Assembly (NCBI GenBank): GCA_902788605.1
Contig: CADAKX010000016.1
Coordinates: 1 to 51,188 of the forward strand
Direction: 5' to 3'
DNA: 51,188 nt
Source of the DNA: an uncultured Prevotellaceae bacterium
GTDB lineage: Bacteria; Bacteroidota; Bacteroidia; Bacteroidales; Bacteroidaceae
Shown: positions 1 to 7,221 of the stretch, piece after piece
How the letters are laid out: each line of letters begins with the position of its first letter
Numbering within the stretch: the stretch's first letter is position 1
Position numbers and translations under genes: made by a program
Notes under the pieces: model-generated
The model's database searches: none
What the model was told of the DNA's origin: nothing
Seen by the model: the letters and a program-made list of their open reading frames with translations, nothing else

Positions 1-10
1 GGCCGAAAAA

Positions 11-826
11 TCATTGAAACAGCTCCTGCAGCACGGGCAGGGAGCGGAGTTCGGGAAACTGAGGGATGTGCAGGCGGTAGTAATGGATGATGATTTCTAG
101 GATGCGGTTGCGGTCGGCACGGCCCATGCGAAACAGGTGCATGGTGGCATAGTCCATGCGCATCAGCAGCCGGATGCGGCCTGCCTCCTGCGGCATCAGG
201 AAATCGCGATGGGTGGGCGTCAGACTGCAGAACTCGGCCGCACGCAGGTCAAAATACAAACTATCCTCGCCTCTCCGATCAAGTCTATCCTCGCACCTCG
301 TACCTCGCACCTCGTACCTCGAACTATCCTCGTACCTCGTACCTCGCACCTCGTACCTCGAACTATCCAGATTCGGATAGAACCCCAGAAACCTACTGAG
401 ATGCATCAGGAACACCAGATGGAAATTGGCAAAGTCGCTCTCGCGCTGATCCAGCCACTGAATGCTGGTGCAGACGTACTTGAACAGCGGCTCGTTCTGC
501 TGCTCGTCGCGCAGGGCGTGGTACAGAAACTCGCAGATGAAGAGGGCGATGGCCAACTTCGACGGGTCGCTCAGCAGCGAGGGCAGGGGCGCGGCAATCG
601 ATGCCTCGCTAATCTTCTGCAACTGAGACTGTTGCTGGATGTCGGCCTCTATATTTAATAAGGTGAGCGGCTGGAAATACTGCTTCTTCAGCTTACTGTG
701 GGCACTGCGCGGCAGGGGCACCGCAAACGACAGGCGTCCGTGGGTGCGCGTGAATGTGTCGACAATCATTTTCGACTCACCATATTTGAACGAATGAAGC
801 ACAATGGCCTCTGTCTTGACCTTCAT
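11..826 (-). CDS. recO: DNA repair protein RecO
   Basis: RecO anneals single strands and loads RecA in the RecFOR recombinational repair pathway in the cytoplasm. The N-terminal OB-fold part (about residues 1-80, starting MKVKTEAIVLHSFKYGE) and the helical C-terminal part are typical of Bacteroidetes RecO. At 271 residues it is longer than the usual about 240, because residues about 155-188 are an inserted repetitive peptide (units like YEVRGTRYED) encoded by a 39-bp tandem repeat. The flanking family sequence (FLGFYPNL before, YFDLRAAEF after) is intact and in frame, so the gene is probably functional. A near-match -7 box (TAATTTCG on the minus strand, 839..832) lies only a few bases before the ATG, so the mRNA may be nearly leaderless; this last point is weak. 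Confidence 0.93.
   Translation of the reverse strand: MKVKTEAIVLHSFKYGESKMIVDTFTRTHGRLSFAVPLPRSAHSKLKKQYFQPLTLLNIEADIQQQSQLQKISEASIAAPLPSLLSDPSKLAIALFICEFLYHALRDEQQNEPLFKYVCTSIQWLDQRESDFANFHLVFLMHLSRFLGFYPNLDSSRYEVRGTRYEDSSRYEVRGTRCEDRLDRRGEDSLYFDLRAAEFCSLTPTHRDFLMPQEAGRIRLLMRMDYATMHLFRMGRADRNRILEIIIHYYRLHIPQFPELRSLPVLQELFQ
285..362. repeat. 39-bp tandem repeat inside recO
   Basis: There are two adjacent 39-bp units (285-323 and 324-362) differing at one base, and the first bases of a third at 363. Each unit contains four heptamers of the form CCTCGTA/CCTCGCA plus an 11-bp remainder. Because 39 is a multiple of three, the repeat adds 13 residues per unit to RecO without a frameshift. Confidence 0.9.
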
Positions 827-879
827 GGCTGCGAAATTAGCAAAAAAATCACAAAAACATGCACTTTTCTTTAAGAAAA

Positions 880-911
880 TTTGGCAGAACCAGAAAAAAG
901 TAGTACTTTTG
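880..911 (+). promoter_or_regulatory. Promoter of tRNA-Glu (and perhaps rpsT)
   Basis: A -7 box TACTTTTG (904-911) matches the Bacteroidetes consensus TAnnTTTG. A -33 TTTG (880-883) lies 20 bases upstream, the expected spacing. Transcription should start near 915, about 50 bases before the tRNA. Confidence 0.7.
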
Positions 912-932
912 CACCCGCTTTAGACTTATTAT

Positions 933-960
933 GCATTAAGCATTAAGAATTGAGCATTGA
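933..960. repeat. Heptad repeat block 1 (GCATTAA units)
   Basis: Four 7-base units in a row (GCATTAA twice, GAATTGA, GCATTGA) lie in the leader just before the tRNA. They are nearly identical to the block at 1123-1150 on the other side of the tRNA. Confidence 0.85.
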
Positions 961-963
961 TTT

Positions 964-1035
964 GGTCCCTTCGTCTATCGGTTAGGACGAGAGATTTTCA
1001 TTCTCTAAAGAGGAGTTCGACTCTCCTAGGGACTA
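964..1035 (+). tRNA. tRNA-Glu (anticodon TTC)
   Basis: A full cloverleaf can be folded by eye. The acceptor stem GGTCCCT pairs with AGGGACT (the first pair is G-U) and the discriminator is A1035. A D arm GTCT/GGAC, an anticodon stem AGAGA/TCTCT with loop TTTTCAT (anticodon TTC), and a T arm AGGAG/CTCCT around TTCGACT are visible. The 3' CCA is not encoded. It is bracketed by the two heptad blocks. Confidence 0.95.
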
Positions 1036-1122
1036 CAAATTCAAATCCGTCATCTGCGCTGTGGTAGCGCTACTCGCAAGAGGAAGGGGTGGCGGAGGAT
1101 TTTTTTAAAGGCCGAAAATTAA
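1036..1122 (+). other. tRNA-rpsT spacer with weak hairpin
   Basis: A small hairpin GCGCT/AGCGC around 1058-1072 is followed further on by a G-rich stretch and a run of T (1101-1106). It could be a poor terminator after the tRNA. No good TAnnTTTG box is visible between here and rpsT, so rpsT may be read from the tRNA promoter. Confidence 0.25.
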
Positions 1123-1150
1123 GCATTAAGCATTAAGAATTAAGCATTGA
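1123..1150. repeat. Heptad repeat block 2 (GCATTAA units)
   Basis: It has the same four-unit arrangement as 933-960 (GCATTAA twice, GAATTAA, GCATTGA) with a single base difference. It lies in the region leading to rpsT. Confidence 0.85.
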
Positions 1151-1229
1151 AAAAGTCCGCTCAGGGCATCCCATGAGGAGCAAGACCCATAAGCTTTAAA
1201 TTCAAACAACAAAACAACAAAATTAAAAA

Positions 1230-1484
1230 ATGGCAAACCACAAATCATCGGTGAAGAGAATTCGCCAGGACAAGAAAAAGGCACTGCACAACAAGTACTA
1301 TGCCAAGACCATGCGTAACGCTGTTCGTAAGCTCCGCGCTATGACAAACAAGGATGAGGCTACGGCTCTCTATCCCAAAGTTCAGAAGTTGCTGGACAAG
1401 TTGGCTAAGACCAACATTATTCACAAGAACAAGGCTGCTAACCTGAAGTCAAGCCTCGCTCAGCACGTGAATAAACTGGCTTAA
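1230..1484 (+). CDS. rpsT: Small ribosomal subunit protein bS20
   Basis: bS20 binds 16S rRNA early in 30S assembly. The 84-residue lysine-rich helical protein starts [17 protein letters not shown], the typical S20 N-terminus, and ends in the usual ALAQ..NKLA-like helix ([10 protein letters not shown]); full family length. The start is preceded by an A-rich, SD-less leader, as expected in Bacteroidetes. It is the only gene between the tRNA and gyrB and is followed by a rho-independent terminator. Confidence 0.97.
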   Translation: MANHKSSVKRIRQDKKKALHNKYYAKTMRNAVRKLRAMTNKDEATALYPKVQKLLDKLAKTNIIHKNKAANLKSSLAQHVNKLA

Positions 1485-1504
1485 TAAGCCTCAAAAATAC
1501 AATA

Positions 1505-1538
1505 AAGCCGCTCAAGATACCTTGGGTGGCTTTTTTTT
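1505..1538 (+). terminator. Rho-independent terminator after rpsT
   Basis: The stem AGCCGCTCAAG pairs with CTTGGGTGGCT across an ATAC loop and is followed by eight T. Confidence 0.85.
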
Positions 1539-1559
1539 ATCTTTTTTCGAAGGAAAAAA

Positions 1560-1591
1560 TTCGTCATTCTCGCTTTTATTTTGTACCTTTG
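1560..1591 (+). promoter_or_regulatory. gyrB promoter
   Basis: The -7 box TACCTTTG (1584-1591) fits TAnnTTTG exactly, followed by the common CACC. A weak -33 (TTCG at 1560-1563) is 20 bases upstream. The ATG at 1616 is about 20 bases after the predicted start of transcription, and the longer reading frame from 1526 begins upstream of this promoter. Confidence 0.75.
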
Positions 1592-1615
1592 CACCAATTT
1601 AGGACATTAAACAAA

Positions 1616-3592
1616 ATGGCAGAAGAACTGAACCAAACAGAACAAAATTATTCCGCGAGTAACATTCAGGTGCTCGAGGGATTGGAAGCCGTGCGCAAGC
1701 GTCCTGCTATGTATATCGGCGATATCAGTGAGAAAGGTTTGCATCACTTGGTGAACGAGACTGTCGACAACTCTATCGACGAGGCTATGGCGGGCTATTG
1801 CACGCACATCGAAGTGACCATCAACGAAGATAATTCTATTACCGTTCAGGACAACGGACGCGGTATTCCCGTGGACGAGCATGAGAAGATGCACAAGAGC
1901 GCCCTCGAGGTGGTTATGACCGTGCTGCACGCCGGTGGTAAGTTCGACAAGGGCTCTTATAAGGTGTCTGGCGGTCTGCATGGTGTGGGTGTGAGCTGTG
2001 TGAACGCCCTGTCAACCCACATGATGTCACAGGTGTTCCGCAACGGCCACATCTATCAGCAGGAGTACGAGAAGGGTAAACCCCTGTACGACGTGAAGAT
2101 TGTGGGCGACACCGACAAGACCGGTACCCGTCAGCAGTTCTGGCCCGACGGCTCTATCTTCACCACCACACTCTATAAGTACGACATCATCGCCAAGCGT
2201 ATGCGCGAGCTGGCCTATCTGAATGCCGGCATCACCATCACGCTGACCGACCTGCGTCCCGACGAGGAGGGTAACCTGCGCGAGCCCGAGGTGTTCCACG
2301 CCAAGGAAGGCCTGAAGGAGTTTGTGCGCTACGTGGACCGTCACCGCACGCACCTCTTCGACGACGTTATCTATCTGAAGACCGAGAAGCAGGGTGTGCC
2401 CATCGAAGTAGCCGTGATGTACAACACCGACTACAGCGAGAACATCCACTCCTATGTCAACAATATTAATACCATCGAGGGTGGTACCCACCTCACTGGT
2501 TTCCGCATGGCCCTGACACGTACGCTGAAGGCCTATGCCGATGCCGACCCACAGATCTCCAAGCAGATCGAGAAGGCAAAGATCGAGATTGCCGGTGAGG
2601 ACTTCCGCGAGGGTCTGACTGCCGTCATTTCAATCAAGGTGGCCGAGCCTCAGTTCGAGGGACAGACCAAGACGAAGTTGGGCAACTCGGAGGTGGCTGG
2701 TGCCGTACAGCAGGCTGTTGGCGAGGCCCTGAGCAACTATCTGGAGGAACACCCCAAAGAGGCTAAGCTCATCTGCGATAAGGTGGTGCTGGCTGCTACC
2801 GCTCGTATCGCTGCCCGCAAGGCACGCGAGAGCGTACAGCGCAAGAACCCCATGACGGGCGGTGGTCTGCCCGGCAAACTGGCCGACTGCTCAAACAAAG
2901 ACCCCAAGACCTGCGAGATTTTCCTCGTCGAGGGTGACTCGGCTGGTGGTTCTGCCAAGCAGGGACGTGACCGTCACTTCCAGGCTATCCTGCCCCTGCG
3001 TGGTAAGATTCTGAACGTAGAGAAGGTACAGTGGCATCGTGTGTTCGAGGCTGAGTCTGTGATGAACATCATCCAGAGCATCGGCGTGCGCTTCGGCGTT
3101 GACGGCGAGGGCGACCGCGAGGCTAACATCGACAAACTGCGCTACGACAAGATTATCATCATGACCGATGCCGACGTCGATGGCTCTCACATCGACACGC
3201 TGATTATGACGCTCTTCTATCGCTTTATGCCGCAGGTGATCCAGGGCGGACACCTCTATATCGCTACGCCTCCTTTGTATAAGTGTACCTATAAGAAGTT
3301 CTCTGAGTACTGCTACACCGAGCAGCAGCGTCAGATGTTCATCGATAAGTATGTGGCTGGCGACGAGAACTCTTCGGCCCTGCACACACAGCGCTACAAA
3401 GGTCTGGGTGAGATGAACCCCGAGCAGCTGTGGGAGACCACGATGAACCCCGAGAACCGCTTGCTGAAGCAGGTGACCATCGAGAATGCTGCCGAGGCCG
3501 ACGAGATCTTCTCAATGCTGATGGGCGACGACGTTGAGCCGCGCCGCGAGTTTATCGAGAAGAACGCTACTTACGCAAATATCGACGCTTAA
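1616..3592 (+). CDS. gyrB: DNA gyrase subunit B
   Basis: GyrB is the ATPase and part of the cleavage core of DNA gyrase, which introduces negative supercoils. The 658-residue protein has the GHKL ATPase box (DNSIDEAMAGY, then DNGRGIPVD), the ATP-lid region (GGLHGVGVSCVNALS), the transducer domain, and the TOPRIM motifs EGDSAGGSAKQGRD and DADVDGSHI. It ends with the RYKGLGEMNPEQLWETTMNP segment diagnostic of GyrB/ParE. It starts at MAEELNQTEQ because the promoter box lies at 1584-1591, inside the longer frame. It has no large E. coli-type insertion. GyrB rather than ParE is supported by the close fit of the N-terminus and QRYKGLGEM block; gyrA is not in the window. Confidence 0.95.
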   Translation: MAEELNQTEQNYSASNIQVLEGLEAVRKRPAMYIGDISEKGLHHLVNETVDNSIDEAMAGYCTHIEVTINEDNSITVQDNGRGIPVDEHEKMHKSALEVVMTVLHAGGKFDKGSYKVSGGLHGVGVSCVNALSTHMMSQVFRNGHIYQQEYEKGKPLYDVKIVGDTDKTGTRQQFWPDGSIFTTTLYKYDIIAKRMRELAYLNAGITITLTDLRPDEEGNLREPEVFHAKEGLKEFVRYVDRHRTHLFDDVIYLKTEKQGVPIEVAVMYNTDYSENIHSYVNNINTIEGGTHLTGFRMALTRTLKAYADADPQISKQIEKAKIEIAGEDFREGLTAVISIKVAEPQFEGQTKTKLGNSEVAGAVQQAVGEALSNYLEEHPKEAKLICDKVVLAATARIAARKARESVQRKNPMTGGGLPGKLADCSNKDPKTCEIFLVEGDSAGGSAKQGRDRHFQAILPLRGKILNVEKVQWHRVFEAESVMNIIQSIGVRFGVDGEGDREANIDKLRYDKIIIMTDADVDGSHIDTLIMTLFYRFMPQVIQGGHLYIATPPLYKCTYKKFSEYCYTEQQRQMFIDKYVAGDENSSALHTQRYKGLGEMNPEQLWETTMNPENRLLKQVTIENAAEADEIFSMLMGDDVEPRREFIEKNATYANIDA

Positions 3593-3600
3593 TATAACAA

Positions 3601-3634
3601 ATAAAGGCTGACCCGTTGGTCAGCCTTTATTTTT
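3601..3634. terminator. Bidirectional terminator gyrB/buk
   Basis: A perfect 13-bp stem (ATAAAGGCTGACC with its complement, loop CGTT at 3614-3617) ends in TTTTATT on the plus strand. The A-rich left arm gives a T run on the minus strand. It serves the convergent gyrB and buk genes. Confidence 0.9.
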
Positions 3635-4703
3635 ATTCGTATATCTTCACTTCGCGCTTGCCTCGCAACACCGCCAGGGCATTCAGCGCCAGCGCTTCCA
3701 TCTCGTCCTCGCCAGGGAAACAATAGGTGGGCGCCAGGAACTCTATGCGCTGACGCAGTCGGCTGATGACATACTCCGAGCGAGCCAGTCCGCCAGTGAG
3801 CAGGATGGCATCAACCTTGCCGCAGAACACGGCACCCAGTCCCACAATATTCTTTGCCACATGGTATATCATCGCGTTGAGAATCATCTCGGCGTGCTCG
3901 TCGCCGTTGGCAATGCGCTGCTCTATCTCCTTCACATTAGCCGTTCCCAGATGGGCGTTCAGTCCGGCCTTGCCAGCCAGGCGCTTCAGCAACTGCTTCT
4001 CGGTGTACTTTCCGCTGAAGCTCAGGCGAATCAGGTCTGAGGCAGGCAGACTGCCGGCACGCTCGGGCGAGAAGGGTCCCTCGCCATCCAATGCGTTGTT
4101 GGCATCTACGGCTCGGCCGTGCTGGTGTGCAGCCACAGAGATGCCGCCTCCCAGGTGACAGATAATCAAATCGAGGTCCTCGTAGCGCTTACCTATCTCG
4201 TTGGCAAAACGGCGTGCAATGGCTCGCTGGTTCAGGGCGTGCCAGATGCAGATGCGGTTCATCAGGGGCGAGCCGCTGATGCGCGCGTAGTCGTTCAACT
4301 CGTCCACCACGCCAGGGTCGGCAATAAACGAGCGGCAACCGGGAATGGTCTGTGCGATGTCGTGTGCTATCAGGCAACCCAGGTTGCAGGCGTGGTTGTG
4401 CATGGCGATGCCGTTGAGGGTGTCGTCCAGCATCTGCTGGTTGATCTCGTACACACCGCCCGCAATAGGCTTCACCAGTCCGCCGCGACCTATCACGGCA
4501 TCAAAGCGCAGGGGTTCGTTCATGCGATTCAACTCGTCGAGCACCAGCTTCTTGCGGTACTCCAGCTGATTCAGCACATCGTCGCCAAACTGGGCCAACT
4601 CTTCGTTGGTATGTGTGATGCCACGCAGTATCCTTGGTTTCTCGTCTTCATAGACGGCCATCTTGGTTGATGTCGAGCCAGGGTTAATGACAAGAATATA
4701 CAT
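3633..4703 (-). CDS. buk: Butyrate kinase (acetokinase family)
   Basis: Buk transfers phosphate between acyl phosphates (butyryl or branched-chain) and ADP, making ATP and the free acid in the cytoplasm. The N-terminal ASKHA phosphate-binding motif NPGSTSTKMAVYEDE and the central CHLGGGISVAAHQHGRAVDANN block are those of Buk. Length is 356 residues, normal for the family. It starts at MYILVINPGSTSTK, four bases after the ptb stop; the longer frame would run into ptb. The adjacent ptb makes the acyl phosphate, so the pair is one operon. In Prevotella-like bacteria the substrate may be isobutyryl or isovaleryl units from amino acid breakdown rather than butyrate; that is inference. Confidence 0.93.
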   Translation of the reverse strand: MYILVINPGSTSTKMAVYEDEKPRILRGITHTNEELAQFGDDVLNQLEYRKKLVLDELNRMNEPLRFDAVIGRGGLVKPIAGGVYEINQQMLDDTLNGIAMHNHACNLGCLIAHDIAQTIPGCRSFIADPGVVDELNDYARISGSPLMNRICIWHALNQRAIARRFANEIGKRYEDLDLIICHLGGGISVAAHQHGRAVDANNALDGEGPFSPERAGSLPASDLIRLSFSGKYTEKQLLKRLAGKAGLNAHLGTANVKEIEQRIANGDEHAEMILNAMIYHVAKNIVGLGAVFCGKVDAILLTGGLARSEYVISRLRQRIEFLAPTYCFPGEDEMEALALNALAVLRGKREVKIYE

Positions 4704-4707
4704 AACA

Positions 4708-5544
4708 TTAAATACATGCGAGCGCAAGCGAATAGAATTTGTTGTCTGCCGAGTCGGCACGCGAGGTCAGCACCACAGGCACTTGAGGGCCTTGCAGGAT
4801 GGCTGCCGTCTGAGCCTGACAGAACAGCGTGATGGTCTTATAGAAAACATTGCCTGCCTGGATGTCCGAGAAAATCAGACCGTCGGACTGGCCCTCCAAA
4901 GGCGACGTCAAACCTTTCTTATGCAGCGCTGCTGGCGACAAGGATGTCTTCAGATCCAGCGGACCGTCAACGATACAGGGACCGAAGGCACCCGTCTGCG
5001 ACTTCTCCACCAGTTCGCGATACTCCACCGTGCAAGGGAAATGCTTGGGGTTCACCTTCTCTGAACAACTGATGAGGGCGATACGAGGCTCCTCAACGCC
5101 CATCTTGCGACAGAGTGTCAGCAGGTATTGCAGCTGCTGCTCACGCTGTTCCTTGGTGGGGTAGGGAATCACGGCCACATCGGTCATAAACAGCAGTTTA
5201 TCGTACATCGGCAGCTTGGCACACGTCAGATGCGTCAACACGCGTCCTTTCTCCAAGATACCAGTTTCTTTGTTCAGAATGGCCTTCAGCAGGTTGTCTG
5301 TGTTCAGCAGGCCTTTCATGATGACATCAGCCTTGCCCTCGCGCACCAGCGCTACGGCCTTGGCGGCAGCCACGTCCACATCGTCGTCGTCAACGAAGAT
5401 TGGGTCGGCAAATCCTGCCTCCTTGGCTCGCATCACGGCACCCTTGGTGCTCTCGTCCTGTCCACACACTACGGCCACTCTGCGTCGTTCGCCGCAGGCC
5501 TTCAAATGGTCGGCCAATTCATCAAAACACTGTATAGCTTTCAT
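4708..5544 (-). CDS. ptb: Phosphate butyryltransferase
   Basis: Ptb converts acyl-CoA plus phosphate to acyl phosphate, feeding Buk. The sequence has the Ptb/Pta family signature region (GLLNTDNLLKAILNKETG) and the C-terminal DGPLDLKTSLSP and ADVIMKG blocks; 278 residues, the usual size. The frame stays open upstream to a GTG, but the -7 box at 5584..5577 covers that codon, so the start is the ATG at 5544 (MKAIQCFDELADH), which also matches family N-termini. It is transcribed divergently from the GH30 operon and co-transcribed with buk. Confidence 0.93.
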   Translation of the reverse strand: MKAIQCFDELADHLKACGERRRVAVVCGQDESTKGAVMRAKEAGFADPIFVDDDDVDVAAAKAVALVREGKADVIMKGLLNTDNLLKAILNKETGILEKGRVLTHLTCAKLPMYDKLLFMTDVAVIPYPTKEQREQQLQYLLTLCRKMGVEEPRIALISCSEKVNPKHFPCTVEYRELVEKSQTGAFGPCIVDGPLDLKTSLSPAALHKKGLTSPLEGQSDGLIFSDIQAGNVFYKTITLFCQAQTAAILQGPQVPVVLTSRADSADNKFYSLALACI

Positions 5545-5576
5545 GCCTATGAAGTTTTTTGGTTGCAATGTTGGCA

Positions 5577-5584
5577 CAAAGTTA
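5577..5584 (-). promoter_or_regulatory. ptb-buk promoter -7 box
   Basis: TAACTTTG on the minus strand fits TAnnTTTG and is followed by TGCC. It sits about 33 bases before the ptb ATG and decides that start. Confidence 0.7.
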
Positions 5585-5627
5585 CGAAAAACTTTTTATT
5601 TCGCCATATAATTCCGAATATTTTTAC

Positions 5628-5635
5628 TATCTTTG
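5628..5635 (+). promoter_or_regulatory. GH30 operon promoter -7 box
   Basis: TATCTTTG followed by CATCC fits the consensus and lies 32 bases before the GH30 ATG. It is divergent from the ptb promoter, with about 43 bases between the two -7 boxes. Confidence 0.75.
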
Positions 5636-5667
5636 CATCCAACAATCCAACATTTAAAAACGTCTAT

Positions 5668-7221
5668 ATGAAACAAGTACTGACTCTGGCGCTGCTAACA
5701 TTCGCCTTCGCCGCTCAGGCACAGACTTACACAATTAATCCGAAAAGCCCGCAACAGACCATCGAGCATTTCGGAGCTTCTGACGCATGGTCTATGCAAA
5801 ACATCGGACTTTGGCCTGAGGAGGATGTTCAACAGCAGATTGCCGACTGGCTCTTCTCTACCGAAAACGATGCCAACGGACAGCCGCGGGGCATCGGCCT
5901 CTCGCTGTGGCGTTTCAACCTGGGGGCTGGTAGTGCCGAGCAGGGCGACTCCTCTTATATTAATAGAGACACGCGCACAGAGTGCTTCTTGCGCTACGAC
6001 GGCACTTACGACTGGACGCGTCAGCCTGGTCAGGTGAAGTTTCTGAAGATGGCCAAACAGCGCGGTGTGCCTTATATCCTGGCTTTCCTCAACTCGCCCC
6101 CTGTCTATTTCACAGAGAACGAACTGGCCACCAATACCGGTCGTGGCGGTACGCTCAACCTGCGCTACGAGTGCTACGATGACTTCGCGAAATTTATGGC
6201 CGAGTCGGTCAGCGGTCTGGAGCGCGAGCACGGCATCCACATCGATTATATATCGCCTGTCAACGAGCCTGATGGCCACTGGAACTGGCAAGGTCCTAAG
6301 CAGGAGGGTTCGCCCGCAACCAACTGGGAGATTGCCGAGGTGGCTCGCAAGACGAGTAAAGCCTTTACGGAAAAGGGACTCAAGACACAGATTATGGTCA
6401 ACGAGTCGAGTGACCTGCGCTGTCTTCTGGGCATCTATAAGACCTCGTGGGAGCGCGGCAATGCGATAGCGTCGTTCTGGTCGAAGGACAGCACGCAGAC
6501 CTATCTGGGCGACACACCCCTGGTGCCTCATCTGATGCTGGCCCACAGCTATTGGACCAATACGCCTGTCAGCTATATGAAGCGCATCCGTCAGGACCTG
6601 CGTAAGACGCTGAAGAAATACGGCGTGAAGTTCTGGCAGTCGGAGATTTGCATCATGAGCAACGACGAGGAGATTGGTGGTGGCGGCGGTTATGACTTTA
6701 CGATGAAAACTGCACTCTATGTGGCTCGCGTCATTCATCACGACCTCTGCTATGCCAACGCTGAGAGTTGGTCGTGGTGGCGTGCCTGTGGCGGCAACTA
6801 TAAAGACGGACTCATCCGCATCTTTGATACTCCCAGAAGGCGCAGGGGTGGTGCTGCCACGCCCGAAAAACATCGGGCTCAGGACAGCCGCCTGATGTGG
6901 GCGATGGGCAATTACAGTCGCTTTATCCGTCCGGGTGCCGTGCGCTATGACGTCGATTCAAAAGAAAAAGAAGACCCCTATGGCGTGATGGTCTCGGCCT
7001 ATAAGAACCAAGACGGCTCGTGGGTCGTCGTGGCCATCAACTATAGTGAGTCCCCCCAGCCCATCACCTTCTCCGTAGGCCGCAACACCGTTGCGGCCCA
7101 CACCTGGCAGCCCTACCGCACCAGCGATACCGAAGGCGAGACCCTCAAACCCTTAACGCCCTGCAACGGAGAGACCACCTTGGCTCCGCGCAGCATCACT
7201 ACATTTGTGTCGAACCAATGA
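5668..7221 (+). CDS. Secreted glycoside hydrolase family 30
   Basis: A predicted retaining (beta/alpha)8 hydrolase with a C-terminal beta-sandwich, 517 residues. It has a signal peptide (residues 1-19, cut after AQAQ-like AFAAQA), the HFGASDAW strand near residue 35 typical of GH30, the acid/base Glu200 in SPVNEPDGHWNW, and the likely nucleophile Glu326 in KFWQSEICIM. The beta-sandwich after about residue 420 ends with VAINYSESPQPITFSV and TTFVSN. The region resembles the endo-beta-1,6-galactanase branch of GH30 more than glucosylceramidase or xylanase, and the linked GH35 fits a galactan target; the substrate is inference. It starts after the promoter at 5628, and its stop overlaps the next start (ATGA). 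Confidence 0.88.
   Translation: MKQVLTLALLTFAFAAQAQTYTINPKSPQQTIEHFGASDAWSMQNIGLWPEEDVQQQIADWLFSTENDANGQPRGIGLSLWRFNLGAGSAEQGDSSYINRDTRTECFLRYDGTYDWTRQPGQVKFLKMAKQRGVPYILAFLNSPPVYFTENELATNTGRGGTLNLRYECYDDFAKFMAESVSGLEREHGIHIDYISPVNEPDGHWNWQGPKQEGSPATNWEIAEVARKTSKAFTEKGLKTQIMVNESSDLRCLLGIYKTSWERGNAIASFWSKDSTQTYLGDTPLVPHLMLAHSYWTNTPVSYMKRIRQDLRKTLKKYGVKFWQSEICIMSNDEEIGGGGGYDFTMKTALYVARVIHHDLCYANAESWSWWRACGGNYKDGLIRIFDTPRRRRGGAATPEKHRAQDSRLMWAMGNYSRFIRPGAVRYDVDSKEKEDPYGVMVSAYKNQDGSWVVVAINYSESPQPITFSVGRNTVAAHTWQPYRTSDTEGETLKPLTPCNGETTLAPRSITTFVSNQ

Noticed and set aside
137-658. Plus-strand 173-codon frame over recO
   Set aside because: It is antisense to a well-supported recO and contains the translated heptad repeat; no promoter or family match.
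2027-2491. Minus-strand frames across gyrB (also 1607-1981, 2737-3385)
   Set aside because: Typical shadows in a high-GC third-position gene; no family resemblance and no promoter boxes.
5545-5577. Upstream GTG start of ptb
   Set aside because: The -7 box lies on that codon, so it cannot be in the transcript.
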